64,000 nt of DNA, from NCBI RefSeq assembly GCF_000317695.1, contig NC_019771.1:2112001-2176000 (forward strand), read 5' to 3'. The notes under the pieces were generated by a model. That model was given only the letters and a program-made list of their open reading frames with translations. It was not told where the DNA came from and did not search any database. Below are positions 36,222-45,859 of this stretch, in pieces (positions within the stretch are counted from its first letter, which is position 1; every line of letters begins with the position of its first letter). The translations under genes and the position numbers were made by a program. Source of the DNA: Anabaena cylindrica PCC 7122. Its GTDB lineage: Bacteria; Cyanobacteriota; Cyanobacteriia; Cyanobacteriales; Nostocaceae.

Positions 36222-36712
36222 AAATAAGTAGTTGTGCAGAATAAATTATTCAGTTAGGGGAAGAAACTCTTCACTGAAACGGGTAACAATAAATAATACA
36301 GTTTATTCTTGTGTGGTTAAAAACGCCACAGTATTTATCCTTAAGTATTTAAATCCTAATTAGAAAAAAATGGCAATATTCAACCCTTACCTGCAAAGTG
36401 CTGTATCAGTTACAAAACTTACGCAACTAGTATACTAATAGGGTGTCTCAGATGCCAAAAATCCGTTGATTGTTACCAAATTATGAAGTTTGACGCACCC
36501 TGAAATCTTGCATTGATTGTGACACTTGAGTAAGTCTCAGCTAAATAGAGTGTAGTTGCAAAAATTACAAACAATACTGGGAAGTTTGAGAAAGAGGTAA
36601 GGGTGCAAGGGGATTTATTTTTGTGTTTGGCTTGAATACTTGGGAAAAGTTTCAAAAAAGCCACTGAGGCGGTTAATTTCAATATATACTGCAAACAGGT
36701 GAAACCTGAACT
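36222..36712. other. Non-coding region
   Basis: This 491-bp stretch lies upstream of the metallopeptidase gene. It contains a single ACTTACGCA end of the family found at 15396 and 44771 (near 36418) and an AT-rich promoter-like zone near the gene. I see no gene here. Confidence 0.4.
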
Positions 36713-36843
36713 TATACTAAAAACGGCTAATATCTCGACTTTATAGATAACAAAATTCAAAGGAAAAACTTCAATAAAAACTCTGCGTTTACCTCAGCGA
36801 ACCTCTGCGTTTAAAAGTAAAGTTCCCAACCGTTTTTAGTATA
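36713..36843. repeat. MITE-like element with 14-bp perfect inverted ends
   Basis: TATACTAAAAACGG at 36713-36726 and its exact reverse complement at 36830-36843 bound a 131-bp unit. Inside it is a CTCTGCGTTTACCTCAGCG and CCTCTGCGTTTA repeat. This is a non-coding dispersed element. Confidence 0.75.
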
Positions 36844-37026
36844 CAAGCCAATAACGCTATATTTGTGGTGAAATTGCCAAAAAATCTCTATCAACAAGGA
36901 CGCACATTTGTACGTGTGGTTGTGCAATGGATAGAGATTTTAGTTGTTGTCGATTTAATTACGGTTAAAAGAGATGGGAAGAATTTATGTTTTGATATCA
37001 TTCCCATCTCAGTGACTCTTTACGTC

Positions 37027-39726
37027 CTAAGCCAACTTTTTCAAAATCATGCTGACATCTACTGCTAATTTTTGCCCTAATTTTAACAATTGACTACACT
37101 GATTAGCTTCTGCTGGATTGTTAAAGTTGCTAAGACACAGGGGGATTATGTGATGATGCAAACAGCTAAAGTAGAGTTCTTGGGATTTTTCTAAAGAAAT
37201 CCCTAGATTTAGCTGATATCCTACATCAATGAGTTTTTCTAAACGCTGGATATCTGTACCAAAAGAACCATTCGCATCGTGCAGAAGTTGTCCCAGAGAA
37301 CGCACAATTAACTGTTCTAATATCTGCTTACCTTCCGGTATATTTAGCTGACAACGCAGATTTTTAGCTTCGGTGGCGATCGCTTCTAATTCTAATATGT
37401 GATTCCAACTTAATTGCGGTTCAGCAATATCTTGATCCAGAGATTTCAAGGTCATCATACAGCGATAACTTAAAGCAATCTCCGCTGCTACCTGCAATTC
37501 TTGGGGAACTTCTAACTCATCCCGATGAAACGCCATAATCACACCGTAATTTTCACGGTATGCTTGGGTATACAATTGGTCGAGTCTTGTCAGTGTTTCC
37601 TGACTTAACAGCCGCATAATCCGGTGGCGTTCTTCGGCAAATAAATTTTGTAAACTAAAGGCTTCATCCCCTAAAAGTTGCGTCATCACTAAAATAGCGT
37701 GAGCCGCGCTTGCTCGTTGTAAAGATGCAAATAACTTTTCTTTCAAGTGTGTGTAATCACGTCTGCCTGTAAATGGTTGAATGCAGCAATGAAAATCCCA
37801 ACCGCCTAAATGCAGAACCGCAAATACTAAATTTTCACTTTCCCAAGTAATTTCTGACACTAGTTTTAATTGTCCTACTGCCATACTTAACGCGCCCATA
37901 CGCTGCATTTGATAATCTAGTTCATGGGCGGTATAGCAATAAACGCGCTTTTGGTAAGCTTTGAGGTGTTCATCCCCATTCTGTACCGCAGGTGCATTGT
38001 TGTGATTATTAAATAGGGAAGTAATGGCGTAATGGGACGCAACTTGTTTAAACCCGATTTGGGCAGTTAGCACCAACTGACGATAAATTTCTGCACCATG
38101 CTTAAACTGTTCAACATTACTAGGGGCTAAACCCAAATGTTTGAGGAAACCTTTTTCTAACTGTATACCAGCGACATCTCCGGCTAATTCTAAAGCACGG
38201 GAGGCATAACGGAGAATTTGCGTTCCTTCAGGGCGGGATATTTCTTCAAAAAACCAGCCGCAACTGGTGAACATGAACAAAGCATGACGCTGCATTTCCA
38301 ATAAACGCAAAGCATCTATTTGTTCTGTGGCTGTCAGTTTGTGGGTTTGATGTTGGGAGAGAAAACGAGTAACATTGGCCGGAGAGCGATCGCGCAAAAC
38401 TTGAATATATTCATCCCTCGCTAACCAGGGATCACGAAATAATTTGCTGCCACATTCCTCATAGACTTCAATTAACTGATCCCGTAGCCAGTTTAAAGCA
38501 TTCCGCAACGGTCTTCGCCATTGTTGATGCCATACACCCCCTTCTCCACCACAACCACAATCATCCTGCCATCTGTCTACACCGTGGGCGCAACTCCAAG
38601 CTGTAATTGACTTTAATTCCACTTCCCAACTAGGAGGATTTAAACTCAAATAGTGAGCAAAGTTTGTTACCGTCCAACCGTGACGAGGAAACTCGTCAAT
38701 AAAGGCATAAGCTAAGGTTTTCTCAGTTCCTTTTTTGTGATGTCCAAAGGTTTCTCCATCAGTCGCTACAGAGATTAACTGGGCTGGACGATGATCCCCG
38801 CGTACTGCTGCACCAACCCTACCTGCAAAGTGATGGGAATTATAAACCACATCACTAAAACCCATATCCCGCGAAATCGGGCCATCGTAGAAGAAGATAT
38901 CAATATAAGGTAAACCTTCTGTTTTATCTGAGTTAGTCACATTAGTTGAACTCAGAGGAGAAGAGGCAATACTCAGGGAAGGTTTTAAATAACAACGATA
39001 GGGACGGGTGGGATCAATTTGACTACCACCTACTTCATGCCATTGAGGTTGGGAATCGTCTTGTGTTCCTAGGGGGCGACAGCGTTGGGCTTGGGATGGT
39101 GCGAGGACAATAAAGCGAATATCCTCGTCTACTAAAGCTTGTAGAGTGGCATAATCTACAGCAGTTTCAGCCAACCAGATACCTTCGGGATCACGGCCAA
39201 ATCTGGATTTGAAATCTTCTTTACCCCAGCGAATTTGGGTATGTTTATCTCGTTCATTGGCCAGAGGCATGATGATGTGATTGTATACTTGAGCGATCGC
39301 ATTTCCATGACCATGCAATCTTTGACTACTCTTCGCATCAGCCTCCAAAATTCGCTCATAAACTTCCATATCGTAACGTTCCAACCACGACATCAGCGTT
39401 GGCCCGATATTAAAGCTCATGTATTCATAATTATTGACGATCCCCACCAATTCGTTGCGGTCATTTAACACTCTGGCAAAGGCATTGGGGCGATAGCATT
39501 CCCAATGAATGCGTTCATTCCAATCATGAAAAGGTGCAGCACTGGGTTGGCGTTCGATTGCATCTAAATAAGGATTTTCTCTTGGTGGCTGGTAAAAATG
39601 ACCATGTACAGTTACATATACACCCTGAGATTGTGTCAGGGGATCGTTATTTAGGGTATGTTGAAAATCTTGGTTTGATTGCAATTTTGAGCCGGAGCTA
39701 ACTGGCGTTTCAGCAGCAGAAGTCAT
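37027..39726 (-). CDS. Glycoside hydrolase family 57 protein (with DUF3536-like C-terminal part)
   Basis: This is an 899-residue cytoplasmic protein. The N-terminal half is a GH57 domain: VYVTVHGHFYQPPRENPYLD near the start, SFNIGPTLMSWLERYD, then GIWLAETAVDYATLQALVDE, where the Glu of LAET fits the catalytic nucleophile, and LISVATDGETFGHHKKGTE, where Asp and Glu fit the acid/base. The C-terminal half is helical and matches the extra domain found in related cyanobacterial proteins. GH57 enzymes include glycogen branching and alpha-amylase types, so glycogen or maltodextrin metabolism is likely, but the activity is not proven by sequence. Confidence 0.85.
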   Translation of the reverse strand: MTSAAETPVSSGSKLQSNQDFQHTLNNDPLTQSQGVYVTVHGHFYQPPRENPYLDAIERQPSAAPFHDWNERIHWECYRPNAFARVLNDRNELVGIVNNYEYMSFNIGPTLMSWLERYDMEVYERILEADAKSSQRLHGHGNAIAQVYNHIIMPLANERDKHTQIRWGKEDFKSRFGRDPEGIWLAETAVDYATLQALVDEDIRFIVLAPSQAQRCRPLGTQDDSQPQWHEVGGSQIDPTRPYRCYLKPSLSIASSPLSSTNVTNSDKTEGLPYIDIFFYDGPISRDMGFSDVVYNSHHFAGRVGAAVRGDHRPAQLISVATDGETFGHHKKGTEKTLAYAFIDEFPRHGWTVTNFAHYLSLNPPSWEVELKSITAWSCAHGVDRWQDDCGCGGEGGVWHQQWRRPLRNALNWLRDQLIEVYEECGSKLFRDPWLARDEYIQVLRDRSPANVTRFLSQHQTHKLTATEQIDALRLLEMQRHALFMFTSCGWFFEEISRPEGTQILRYASRALELAGDVAGIQLEKGFLKHLGLAPSNVEQFKHGAEIYRQLVLTAQIGFKQVASHYAITSLFNNHNNAPAVQNGDEHLKAYQKRVYCYTAHELDYQMQRMGALSMAVGQLKLVSEITWESENLVFAVLHLGGWDFHCCIQPFTGRRDYTHLKEKLFASLQRASAAHAILVMTQLLGDEAFSLQNLFAEERHRIMRLLSQETLTRLDQLYTQAYRENYGVIMAFHRDELEVPQELQVAAEIALSYRCMMTLKSLDQDIAEPQLSWNHILELEAIATEAKNLRCQLNIPEGKQILEQLIVRSLGQLLHDANGSFGTDIQRLEKLIDVGYQLNLGISLEKSQELYFSCLHHHIIPLCLSNFNNPAEANQCSQLLKLGQKLAVDVSMILKKLA

Positions 39727-40198
39727 GATATTTGTATCCCAAGTAAAATTGTATTTGTAGCGAAAGTATAGTTATAGGAACATTTTTACGGTTATTTTTT
39801 CACAAAATCCGGTATAAACAACATCATTGAAATCAAGGTGAATCGAAATTTCGGCAAAATAGTCTTAATCTGACGGGAAATCTGCATTATCGCGCAGTCA
39901 TGTCCCCAAATGCAAAAGAGCATCAATTATAGAATCAAGATACATACTGTGAATTTTATCACTAGCAACGCCAATCAGCCAAGAAAACTAATACTCTTTT
40001 AATCCATTAAAACCTATGCTTAGTGATGAAATCCTGGCGTGAAGTCATAGTTTTACAACAAAAGATTGCAACTACTAATTAAATCGCCATCTTATTTTAT
40101 ATCTCTGCTGCCATGTGACAAACAGTGAAATTTCTGAATAGCTTCACGGACAGTTGAGAGTATCATAGGCATCTGATACCCAAAATTCGAGATCAAAA
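39727..40198. other. Divergent intergenic region
   Basis: This 472-bp non-coding region between the GH57 gene and the exchanger holds promoters of both. No RNA gene or repeat stands out. Confidence 0.4.
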
Positions 40199-41317
40199 AT
40201 GTCAGCTAAAAACATCATTTTTGCAATTTTGTTACTGTTTATACCAATCTCTTTAACCGCTCACTTTCTGGAATGGGGAGACTTAATAGTTTTCATTACC
40301 GCTGGACTAGCAATTCTCCCCTTAGCAGCTTGGATGGGTACAGCCACAGAAGAAATTGCCGTAGTTGTGGGGCCATCATTAGGAGGGTTATTAAACGCCA
40401 CCTTTGGTAACGCTACAGAACTGATTATTGCTTTAGTTGCCCTCAATGCCGGGCTAATAGATGTTGTTAAAGCCAGCATCACAGGCTCGATTATTAGTAA
40501 TTTACTCTTAGTCATGGGTTTTTCCATGCTTTTGGGTGGACTACGCTACAAAGAGCAAACATTTCAATCAGTTGTAGCACGGGTGAATGCTTCATCAATG
40601 AATTTGGCAGTGATTGCCATTTTATTACCAACAGCGATGAACTATACTTCTGTTGGCATTAACGAAAGAACAGTGCAGAATCTTTCCCTTGCCGTTGCTG
40701 TCGTCTTAATTCTGGTTTATGGCTTAACACTGCTATTTTCTATGAAAACCCATGCCTATTTATATGACGTGGGTGTAGCAGAGATAGAGATAGAAGCAGC
40801 AGATACAGATGCAACAATAGAGGAAATCGTTGAAGAAAAACCAAATCTTTGGCTTTGGACTGGTGTATTACTAGTATGTACCCTGCTAGTAGCCCTAGAG
40901 TCAGAATTGCTAGTTGATACTTTAGAAGTAGCCACATCCAAGTTAGGTTTAACATCACTATTTACAGGGGTGATTTTATTGCCTATTGTCGGTAATGCCG
41001 CAGAACACGCTACAGCCGTCACCGTAGCAATGAAAGATAAGATGGATCTTTCTCTATCTGTAGCTGTAGGATCTAGTATGCAGATTGCCCTATTTGTAGC
41101 CCCTGTTTTAGTAATTGCTGGGCGGTTATTAGGTCAGCCGATGGATTTAGATTTCAATCCCTTTGAATTGGTGGCAGTGGCAGTATCGGTATTAATTGCT
41201 AACAGCATTAGTTCTGATGGTAAGTCTAATTGGTTGGAAGGAACTTTACTCTTAGCTGCCTATACGGTTTTGGGTTTTGCTTTCTATTTCCATCCGGTTG
41301 TTGACACTATGGGTTAG
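40199..41317 (+). CDS. Ca2+/H+ exchanger (CAX-type, CaCA superfamily)
   Basis: This 372-residue integral membrane protein has about 11 hydrophobic segments. It shows the two CaCA alpha repeats: GGLLNATFGNATELIIALVA and VGNAAEHATAVTVAMKDK, each with the Asn-Glu pair that binds cations, and an acidic cytoplasmic loop (about residues 195-215) rich in Glu and Asp between the halves. It would export Ca2+ in exchange for H+. It is a monocistronic unit with ATG start, and the intergenic tract downstream contains three units of a heptamer array. Confidence 0.93.
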   Translation: MSAKNIIFAILLLFIPISLTAHFLEWGDLIVFITAGLAILPLAAWMGTATEEIAVVVGPSLGGLLNATFGNATELIIALVALNAGLIDVVKASITGSIISNLLLVMGFSMLLGGLRYKEQTFQSVVARVNASSMNLAVIAILLPTAMNYTSVGINERTVQNLSLAVAVVLILVYGLTLLFSMKTHAYLYDVGVAEIEIEAADTDATIEEIVEEKPNLWLWTGVLLVCTLLVALESELLVDTLEVATSKLGLTSLFTGVILLPIVGNAAEHATAVTVAMKDKMDLSLSVAVGSSMQIALFVAPVLVIAGRLLGQPMDLDFNPFELVAVAVSVLIANSISSDGKSNWLEGTLLLAAYTVLGFAFYFHPVVDTMG

Positions 41318-41657
41318 ATCAATCCAGTGTCCAGAGCGATGCCTGCTATTGCTTTGGACACAAACAAACTTAAAATAACTCGTAATTTATTTAAGGCAGA
41401 TTTTTACGTAAAAGAATTTCTGTAAGTATTTAGGATAGAGAATACTCCAAGTCAGGAGAATAAAGACTTTTCGAGTCAAATTTAATGATTTTGATAAAAT
41501 CTTGCTTCTCTCTATATCTTCATTTCATAAGCATTCTGACTCCTGACTCCTGACTCCTGAATTCTTACGAATTTATTTATTGATAGTCATAGTTTTACCT
41601 TATTGTTTGTCTACTCCTGGTTTATCCTTATAGGTGCAAGATATGAGATGAACTACG
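41318..41657. other. Intergenic region with three heptamer units
   Basis: ACTCCTG is repeated three times in tandem at 41539-41559 (the same family as the arrays at 35074 and 54209). The rest is AT-rich and non-coding. Confidence 0.6.
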
Positions 41658-42206
41658 ATGACTGAAATTGGCCTGCTAATGACGGGCGTTTTAAGCACAA
41701 CTCAACCAAATTTGCCCCATTTGCCGGAGCAACGACCATTTCGGATCGAAAATGGCGTGCAGAAGTCAAGCATTAGTCAATTATCTCCGTTAGTTTCAAC
41801 TTCTCAAATCACTCCACCTGAATTTATAGAAACAGATGGAAGAGAGAAATCTAAAATTTCCGCGATCGCCATCAAGCGAGACAAAATATTAAAGCAAATC
41901 CGACAAAAGCACCTGTCATCAATATCTTTAAACTTAGCCGATGCCCAGGATCTCCCTACCAAAGAGCAGATATTAGCACGATATCAAGGATATAATAGGC
42001 AACCTATGCCAACTTTACGTTTTGGTAGCTCAGGTATATCTGTAAGAATTATGCAGCGGTTGTTAGTATCCAACGGCTATGGTATCCGAATTGATGGCAT
42101 ATTTGGGCCTCTGACAGAGGCAGCTATCAAAGCCTTTCAGAATCAGCGCAGTTTATTAGTAGATGGTATAGTCGGTCAAAGAACTTGGTGGGAGTTGTCA
42201 ATTTAA
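41658..42206 (+). CDS. Peptidoglycan-binding domain protein
   Basis: This is a 182-residue protein. The last 65 residues (LRFGSSGISVRIMQRLLVSN, then GIFGPLTEAAIKAFQ and GIVGQRTWWEL) are a classical PGBD-1 domain. The N-terminal 110 residues are low in hydrophobicity and unrecognised; no signal peptide is clear. It could be a cell-wall-associated protein. It is convergent with sucrose synthase, with a terminator hairpin in the gap. Confidence 0.85.
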   Translation: MTEIGLLMTGVLSTTQPNLPHLPEQRPFRIENGVQKSSISQLSPLVSTSQITPPEFIETDGREKSKISAIAIKRDKILKQIRQKHLSSISLNLADAQDLPTKEQILARYQGYNRQPMPTLRFGSSGISVRIMQRLLVSNGYGIRIDGIFGPLTEAAIKAFQNQRSLLVDGIVGQRTWWELSI

Positions 42207-42210
42207 GGGT

Positions 42211-42235
42211 TGGGACGGGCAAGATACCTGTCCCA
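42211..42235. terminator. Bidirectional hairpin between convergent genes
   Basis: TGGGACGGG (42211-42219) pairs with CCTGTCCCA (42227-42235) with one G-U pair, in the 36-bp gap between the PGBD gene and sucrose synthase. The sequence resembles the hairpin core of the element at 45224, so it may derive from it. Confidence 0.6.
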
Positions 42236-42242
42236 GAAGAAC

Positions 42243-44663
42243 TTAGCGATATTTATGCTGTTCTAATAAGTTCTGCGCCCTGGGTTTATAAATTAGATAG
42301 AATAAAGCCTCTAGATAGCGCAATAAATCTTCACGATTCTCCTTGGAGCTAAAATTCCAGAAGCCATAAATCCGTGCCAATGATAGCAGCTTGGTAGTGT
42401 GAATCTTCCAAGTATAGGTACTATAAACTCGCTCTATTGCGTGCTGAGAAATTTCCGACCAATAATTAGGATTATGATCACACTTACTCACAAACTCCAG
42501 AATTTTAGCGGCTGTTTCTTCTAAATTTGTGGGGTTAATGTAAAACCCATTCACCTGATCCTGAATAATTTCCTGTGGTCCACCAAATTGGGTAGCAAAA
42601 GTTGGTAATCCCGAAATCATTGCTTCCAAAATTGTCAACCCAAATGCTTCAAATAAAGCAGGTTGCACAAATATTCCTTGGTGTTCAGCAATAACGCGGT
42701 AAATTTCCCCAGAATCGCTTTTGGTTAAGCGCACACCTAGCCAGCGTATTTTGCCGTGGAGGTTATATTCGTCAATTATGTGATAAAGCCTGATAATTTC
42801 GTCTCGTTCTTCATTATCCCCCGATTCTTCTACACGCAATTTACCTGCGACTAAAATTAAGTTGCAATGCTCTTGTAATTCTGGACTTCTACCAAAACAT
42901 TCTGCTAAACCAGTTAAATTTTTGATTCGGTCAAGACGTGCCATTGAAAATAGGGGACGCTTGTTAGGATCGTCGAGTTTACCAAAGATTTGGGACGGAT
43001 CTTCTAGAATAAAGAGAATTTCTTCTAGCCTTAACCTATCACTTTCTACTCTGTCATGATTCCTGGTATAGGGGAAATAGTAATTCTCATTTACCCCCGG
43101 TGGTACAACATTAAATTTCGGGCTAAATAATTCTATGCCATTAACAACATGATATAAATCTGGCATAGTGAAACATTTGTAAGACTCATACTGTCCGATG
43201 CTATCCGTTGTACCAACAATTTCTTGATAGGTGCTGCTGACAACAAAGTTAGCCGCGTTCATAGCGATTAAGTCAGCAGTAAATTGTAAGGAAAAATGAT
43301 ATTTATCATCCAAATCTTGCCAGTATAGGTTACTAAACAGATATTTAGATTTTTCCAACGCATGGGCAATATTACACTGGGTAACTTTCATCCGTCGGGC
43401 TAATAAAAACGCCACTAAGTTACCATCAGAATAGTTACCAACAATTAAATCAGGTCTACCTTGTAATTCTGCTAATAGTTCTCTTTCTGAGTCAATAGCA
43501 AAGGTTTCTAAATAAGGCCAAAACTCAAATCGGGAAATCCAGTTTTGAGTCATGTTGGGGTTAAATTCCCGCAAGGGTACACGCAAAATCCAGGCATTTT
43601 CTGAGCCATGTACTTTTTCTAGCCTTTGGTTACACAGAGTACCATCGCTATTAGGAATTAAGCGGGTGAGAATAATTACTTTTGGTTGGACATTTAAGCC
43701 TTCTAAACCAGCTAACATTGCATCTTCTTGCAGCTGCTTTTCTAGACTTTTAGCTTGATCAAGGACATAAACTACCTGTCCTCCAGTATCGGGACGACCT
43801 AAAACTCCCTCTTGTCCAAACCAACCATGAGCAGAAACTAAAACTATTTTAAAAATAATCGGCAGACGAGAGATGAAACCTTCGAGAGTTTGAGGATCAG
43901 GAGAGTCAATTAGTTCATCGAGAATATCTAGGGTATCATGTACACGTTCGGCTGTGTTCCCCCAACCAGGTTCAAAACCAATCATCTGCAATTGAAACCG
44001 GAATTGTTCGTAGGGTTCATTTTTAGGGCGATCCCTCACTAAAGCTATGGCTTTCTTGATTTGTACAGAAAGTTGTTGCTGTGATTGAATGCGATCGTTG
44101 ATTAATAACTGCACACCGTTGTAATGGTGCAAGCGCAAAAAATTAAATAGGGTTTCTAGCCATTGTTTCGGGTCTTGAAACAGTTTACTGGATAGATAAC
44201 GGTTGAGAAATTGTACCCCTTTACCAATATTCTTTGGGTCGCGAATGACTGGGGAATAGTCATAAAACGGGCCAAAATCAAGTTCTAACAGATCACCATC
44301 TTGGGGATGAAATTGGTTGACGAAGCGATCGCGCAGATCTAACAATTCCTGTACCGTCATTGGGATCACATCCAATTCTTCCGTCAGCCGATAAACTTCC
44401 TGACTCGCAATCTTCGGCCGAATTATAAAACAGAAGCTTGATTCTTCTTGAATAATCTCCTGTGTATAGTAAATTAGGTTTCCTAAATTTGAGGCAGTGC
44501 AGAACTGCTCAGATTTAGAGTATTTGGAACAGTAATCACCATAGACATTAATTATATCATTCCTGAGCCAGTATTTCTTATCTTGCTGGCGTAAGTCACT
44601 AATGAATGAACGTAAATCAACTTTTTCTTCATTGTCTAGTAATGTTTGGAGTAATTCAGACAT
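42243..44663 (-). CDS. susA: Sucrose synthase
   Basis: This is an 806-residue protein, the normal length of cyanobacterial SusA. I chose the ATG at 44663 (MSELLQTLLDNEEKVDLRSF) over an earlier in-frame ATG that would add 14 unrelated hydrophobic residues. The N-terminal half is the regulatory part; the GT4 glycosyltransferase half contains SAHGWFGQEGVLGRPDTGGQ, ARLDRIKNLTGLAE and EAFGLTILEAMISGLPTFAT, with the catalytic Arg/Lys and the E-x7-E pattern. It cleaves sucrose with UDP or ADP to give nucleotide-glucose and fructose, feeding glycogen or polysaccharide. It is a single-gene unit on the minus strand. Confidence 0.95.
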   Translation of the reverse strand: MSELLQTLLDNEEKVDLRSFISDLRQQDKKYWLRNDIINVYGDYCSKYSKSEQFCTASNLGNLIYYTQEIIQEESSFCFIIRPKIASQEVYRLTEELDVIPMTVQELLDLRDRFVNQFHPQDGDLLELDFGPFYDYSPVIRDPKNIGKGVQFLNRYLSSKLFQDPKQWLETLFNFLRLHHYNGVQLLINDRIQSQQQLSVQIKKAIALVRDRPKNEPYEQFRFQLQMIGFEPGWGNTAERVHDTLDILDELIDSPDPQTLEGFISRLPIIFKIVLVSAHGWFGQEGVLGRPDTGGQVVYVLDQAKSLEKQLQEDAMLAGLEGLNVQPKVIILTRLIPNSDGTLCNQRLEKVHGSENAWILRVPLREFNPNMTQNWISRFEFWPYLETFAIDSERELLAELQGRPDLIVGNYSDGNLVAFLLARRMKVTQCNIAHALEKSKYLFSNLYWQDLDDKYHFSLQFTADLIAMNAANFVVSSTYQEIVGTTDSIGQYESYKCFTMPDLYHVVNGIELFSPKFNVVPPGVNENYYFPYTRNHDRVESDRLRLEEILFILEDPSQIFGKLDDPNKRPLFSMARLDRIKNLTGLAECFGRSPELQEHCNLILVAGKLRVEESGDNEERDEIIRLYHIIDEYNLHGKIRWLGVRLTKSDSGEIYRVIAEHQGIFVQPALFEAFGLTILEAMISGLPTFATQFGGPQEIIQDQVNGFYINPTNLEETAAKILEFVSKCDHNPNYWSEISQHAIERVYSTYTWKIHTTKLLSLARIYGFWNFSSKENREDLLRYLEALFYLIYKPRAQNLLEQHKYR

Positions 44664-44770
44664 GACAAACACAAAATAATATTTTTTTGCAAAGTAGACC
44701 AACACGTCTCAAGATATTTTCTGAGTATTGAAGGTTTAGTAAATAAATAGAACGTGTTGATATTGACAGA

Positions 44771-44856
44771 ACTTACGCAAGATGTAACCGAAAAACTGAT
44801 TATTCCGTAGCGGTAATTCATGAAATACCACTACTTTCGTTGTATTGTGCGTAAGT
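44771..44856. repeat. MITE-like element, copy 2 (CTTACGCA ends)
   Basis: ACTTACGCA at 44771-44779 and TGCGTAAGT at 44848-44856 bound an 86-bp element. It matches the reverse complement of 15396-15449 in both arms (ACTTACGCAAGATGT and CTTTCGTTGT) but has about 30 extra bases near the centre. Confidence 0.75.
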
Positions 44857-45198
44857 CCTAATTGAACTAAATTATCTATATCACACTATTTTGGTATCTA
44901 ATAGCAGAAGTACCTTTTTTCTAACTTTTGATAGAGGTCTGGTAGCGATTTTCAACAATATAACTCAGAGTTCTACCTCTTATGATTTATAGCTTCTGAC
45001 CCACCATAAATTCAACGATAATGGTGGGTTACGCTGTCGCTAACCCACCCTACGGTTTTTGTTTGGGTAATTTATTTTTTGGTGTTCCCTAATAGCTATT
45101 TTTAACTTAAATAAATTAAAATTAATTTTTGATATTTTCTACTAAATTTTTAATTTCTCTTGGTTATAATTTCAGCATTAAGTCATTAATATCTGGTC

Positions 45199-45434
45199 GA
45201 TATAGCCTTTCCCACTCTAGTTAGAGTTCTCCAATTAAAAAATACCCCAAAATTTCTTGTGGTGCGGGCATCTTGCCCGCTAATAATACAAGGACGGGCA
45301 AGATGCCCATCCCACAAGATTGGATCATCTTTTTTGTGGAGTTCTCTTAGATACAAAATTACCCCTCCCCTTGGTAAGGGGAGGGTGCGCGACAGCGCGG
45401 GTGGGGTGTATTTCATGAGTTTGGGAATTGCTAT
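45199..45434. repeat. Dispersed palindromic repeat, copy 3, interrupted
   Basis: Same family and orientation as 15593-15715. The left part (GATATAGCCTTTCCCACTCTAG) and right part (ATACAAAATTACC ... GGGAATTGCTATA) are each very similar to copy 1 but are separated by a second element at 45224-45346. Copy 3 also lacks the CCCAACC block of copy 1 before the hairpin. Two short open frames across it are spurious. Confidence 0.9.
45224..45346. mobile_element. MITE-like element inserted in another repeat
   Basis: This 123-bp element is bounded by GAGTTCTCCA and TGGAGTTCTC (imperfect inverted ends) and flanked by direct TTA repeats at 45221-45223 and 45347-45349, which copy 1 at 15593 has only once. 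Inside, CTTGTGGTGCGGGCATCTTG pairs with a downstream partner to form a long hairpin. A related copy is at 29537-29651. It encodes no transposase, so it would need one in trans. Confidence 0.8.
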
Positions 45435-45439
45435 AACTT

Positions 45440-45556
45440 ATGGCTGACAATACACAAAATTTAACATCTCCTGACCACAGTATAGGCAACATGATGATCA
45501 TCACGTTTCTTATCTTCTGTGGGCTAAGTTTCATCTTTCTTTTAGGAATTTTCTAA
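45440..45556 (+). CDS. Small single-span membrane protein (38 residues)
   Basis: An ATG at 45440 opens a 38-residue frame: a polar N-terminus (MADNTQNLTSPDHSIGN) followed by about 20 hydrophobic residues (MMIITFLIFCGLSFIFLLG). The shape is like small thylakoid subunits of photosynthetic or NDH complexes, but I cannot assign it. A strong terminator hairpin follows 26 nt after the stop, which supports transcription. It abuts the right end of a dispersed repeat. Confidence 0.5.
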   Translation: MADNTQNLTSPDHSIGNMMIITFLIFCGLSFIFLLGIF

Positions 45557-45581
45557 GGCTTAATGTGCGTTCAATAACAGC

Positions 45582-45624
45582 AAAAATGGAAGCTGATTAA
45601 TTAAGTGCATCAGCTTCCATTTTT
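45582..45624. terminator. Strong bidirectional terminator
   Basis: AAAAATGGAAGCTGAT (45582-45597) and its exact reverse complement (45609-45624) form a 16-bp stem with an 11-nt loop and T or A runs on both sides. It lies between the small membrane protein gene and the convergent tRNA-His gene and would serve both. Confidence 0.85.
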
Positions 45625-45666
45625 AAGTAATAAATCTATTTGCTGTATAGCATTTTAGATATTTAA

Positions 45667-45742
45667 GGGCGAACGACGGGACTTGAACCCGCGGAATGGT
45701 GGTACCACAAACCACTGCCTTAACCACTTGGCTACGCTCGCC
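45667..45742 (-). tRNA. tRNA-His (GUG)
   Basis: Read on the minus strand, the acceptor strand GCGAGCG (after G-1) pairs with CGTTCGC. The anticodon arm GTGGT TTGTGGT ACCAC shows anticodon GTG, and the T arm is canonical (GGGTTCAAGTCCC). G-1 and C73, the identity elements of tRNA-His, are encoded. Confidence 0.96.
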
Positions 45743-45859
45743 ATCCACTAATTGAGTATAGCACGCATTCGCAAAAGTGGTCAATATTTTTTGCCAGAAA
45801 TTGAGTTGATTTCTTTGTAATCTTTAATAGTATAAAGACCACATCACAATCGAGAGTAT

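Noticed and set aside
36473..37068. Two open frames of 95 and 67 residues around a MITE
   Set aside because: One overlaps the element with TATACTAAAAACGG ends, the other overlaps the end of the GH57 gene; neither has a ribosome binding site or recognisable motifs.
45186..45534. Open frames on both strands across the nested repeats
   Set aside because: All lie within the interrupted repeat copy and the MITE; composition and lack of start signals point to non-coding.
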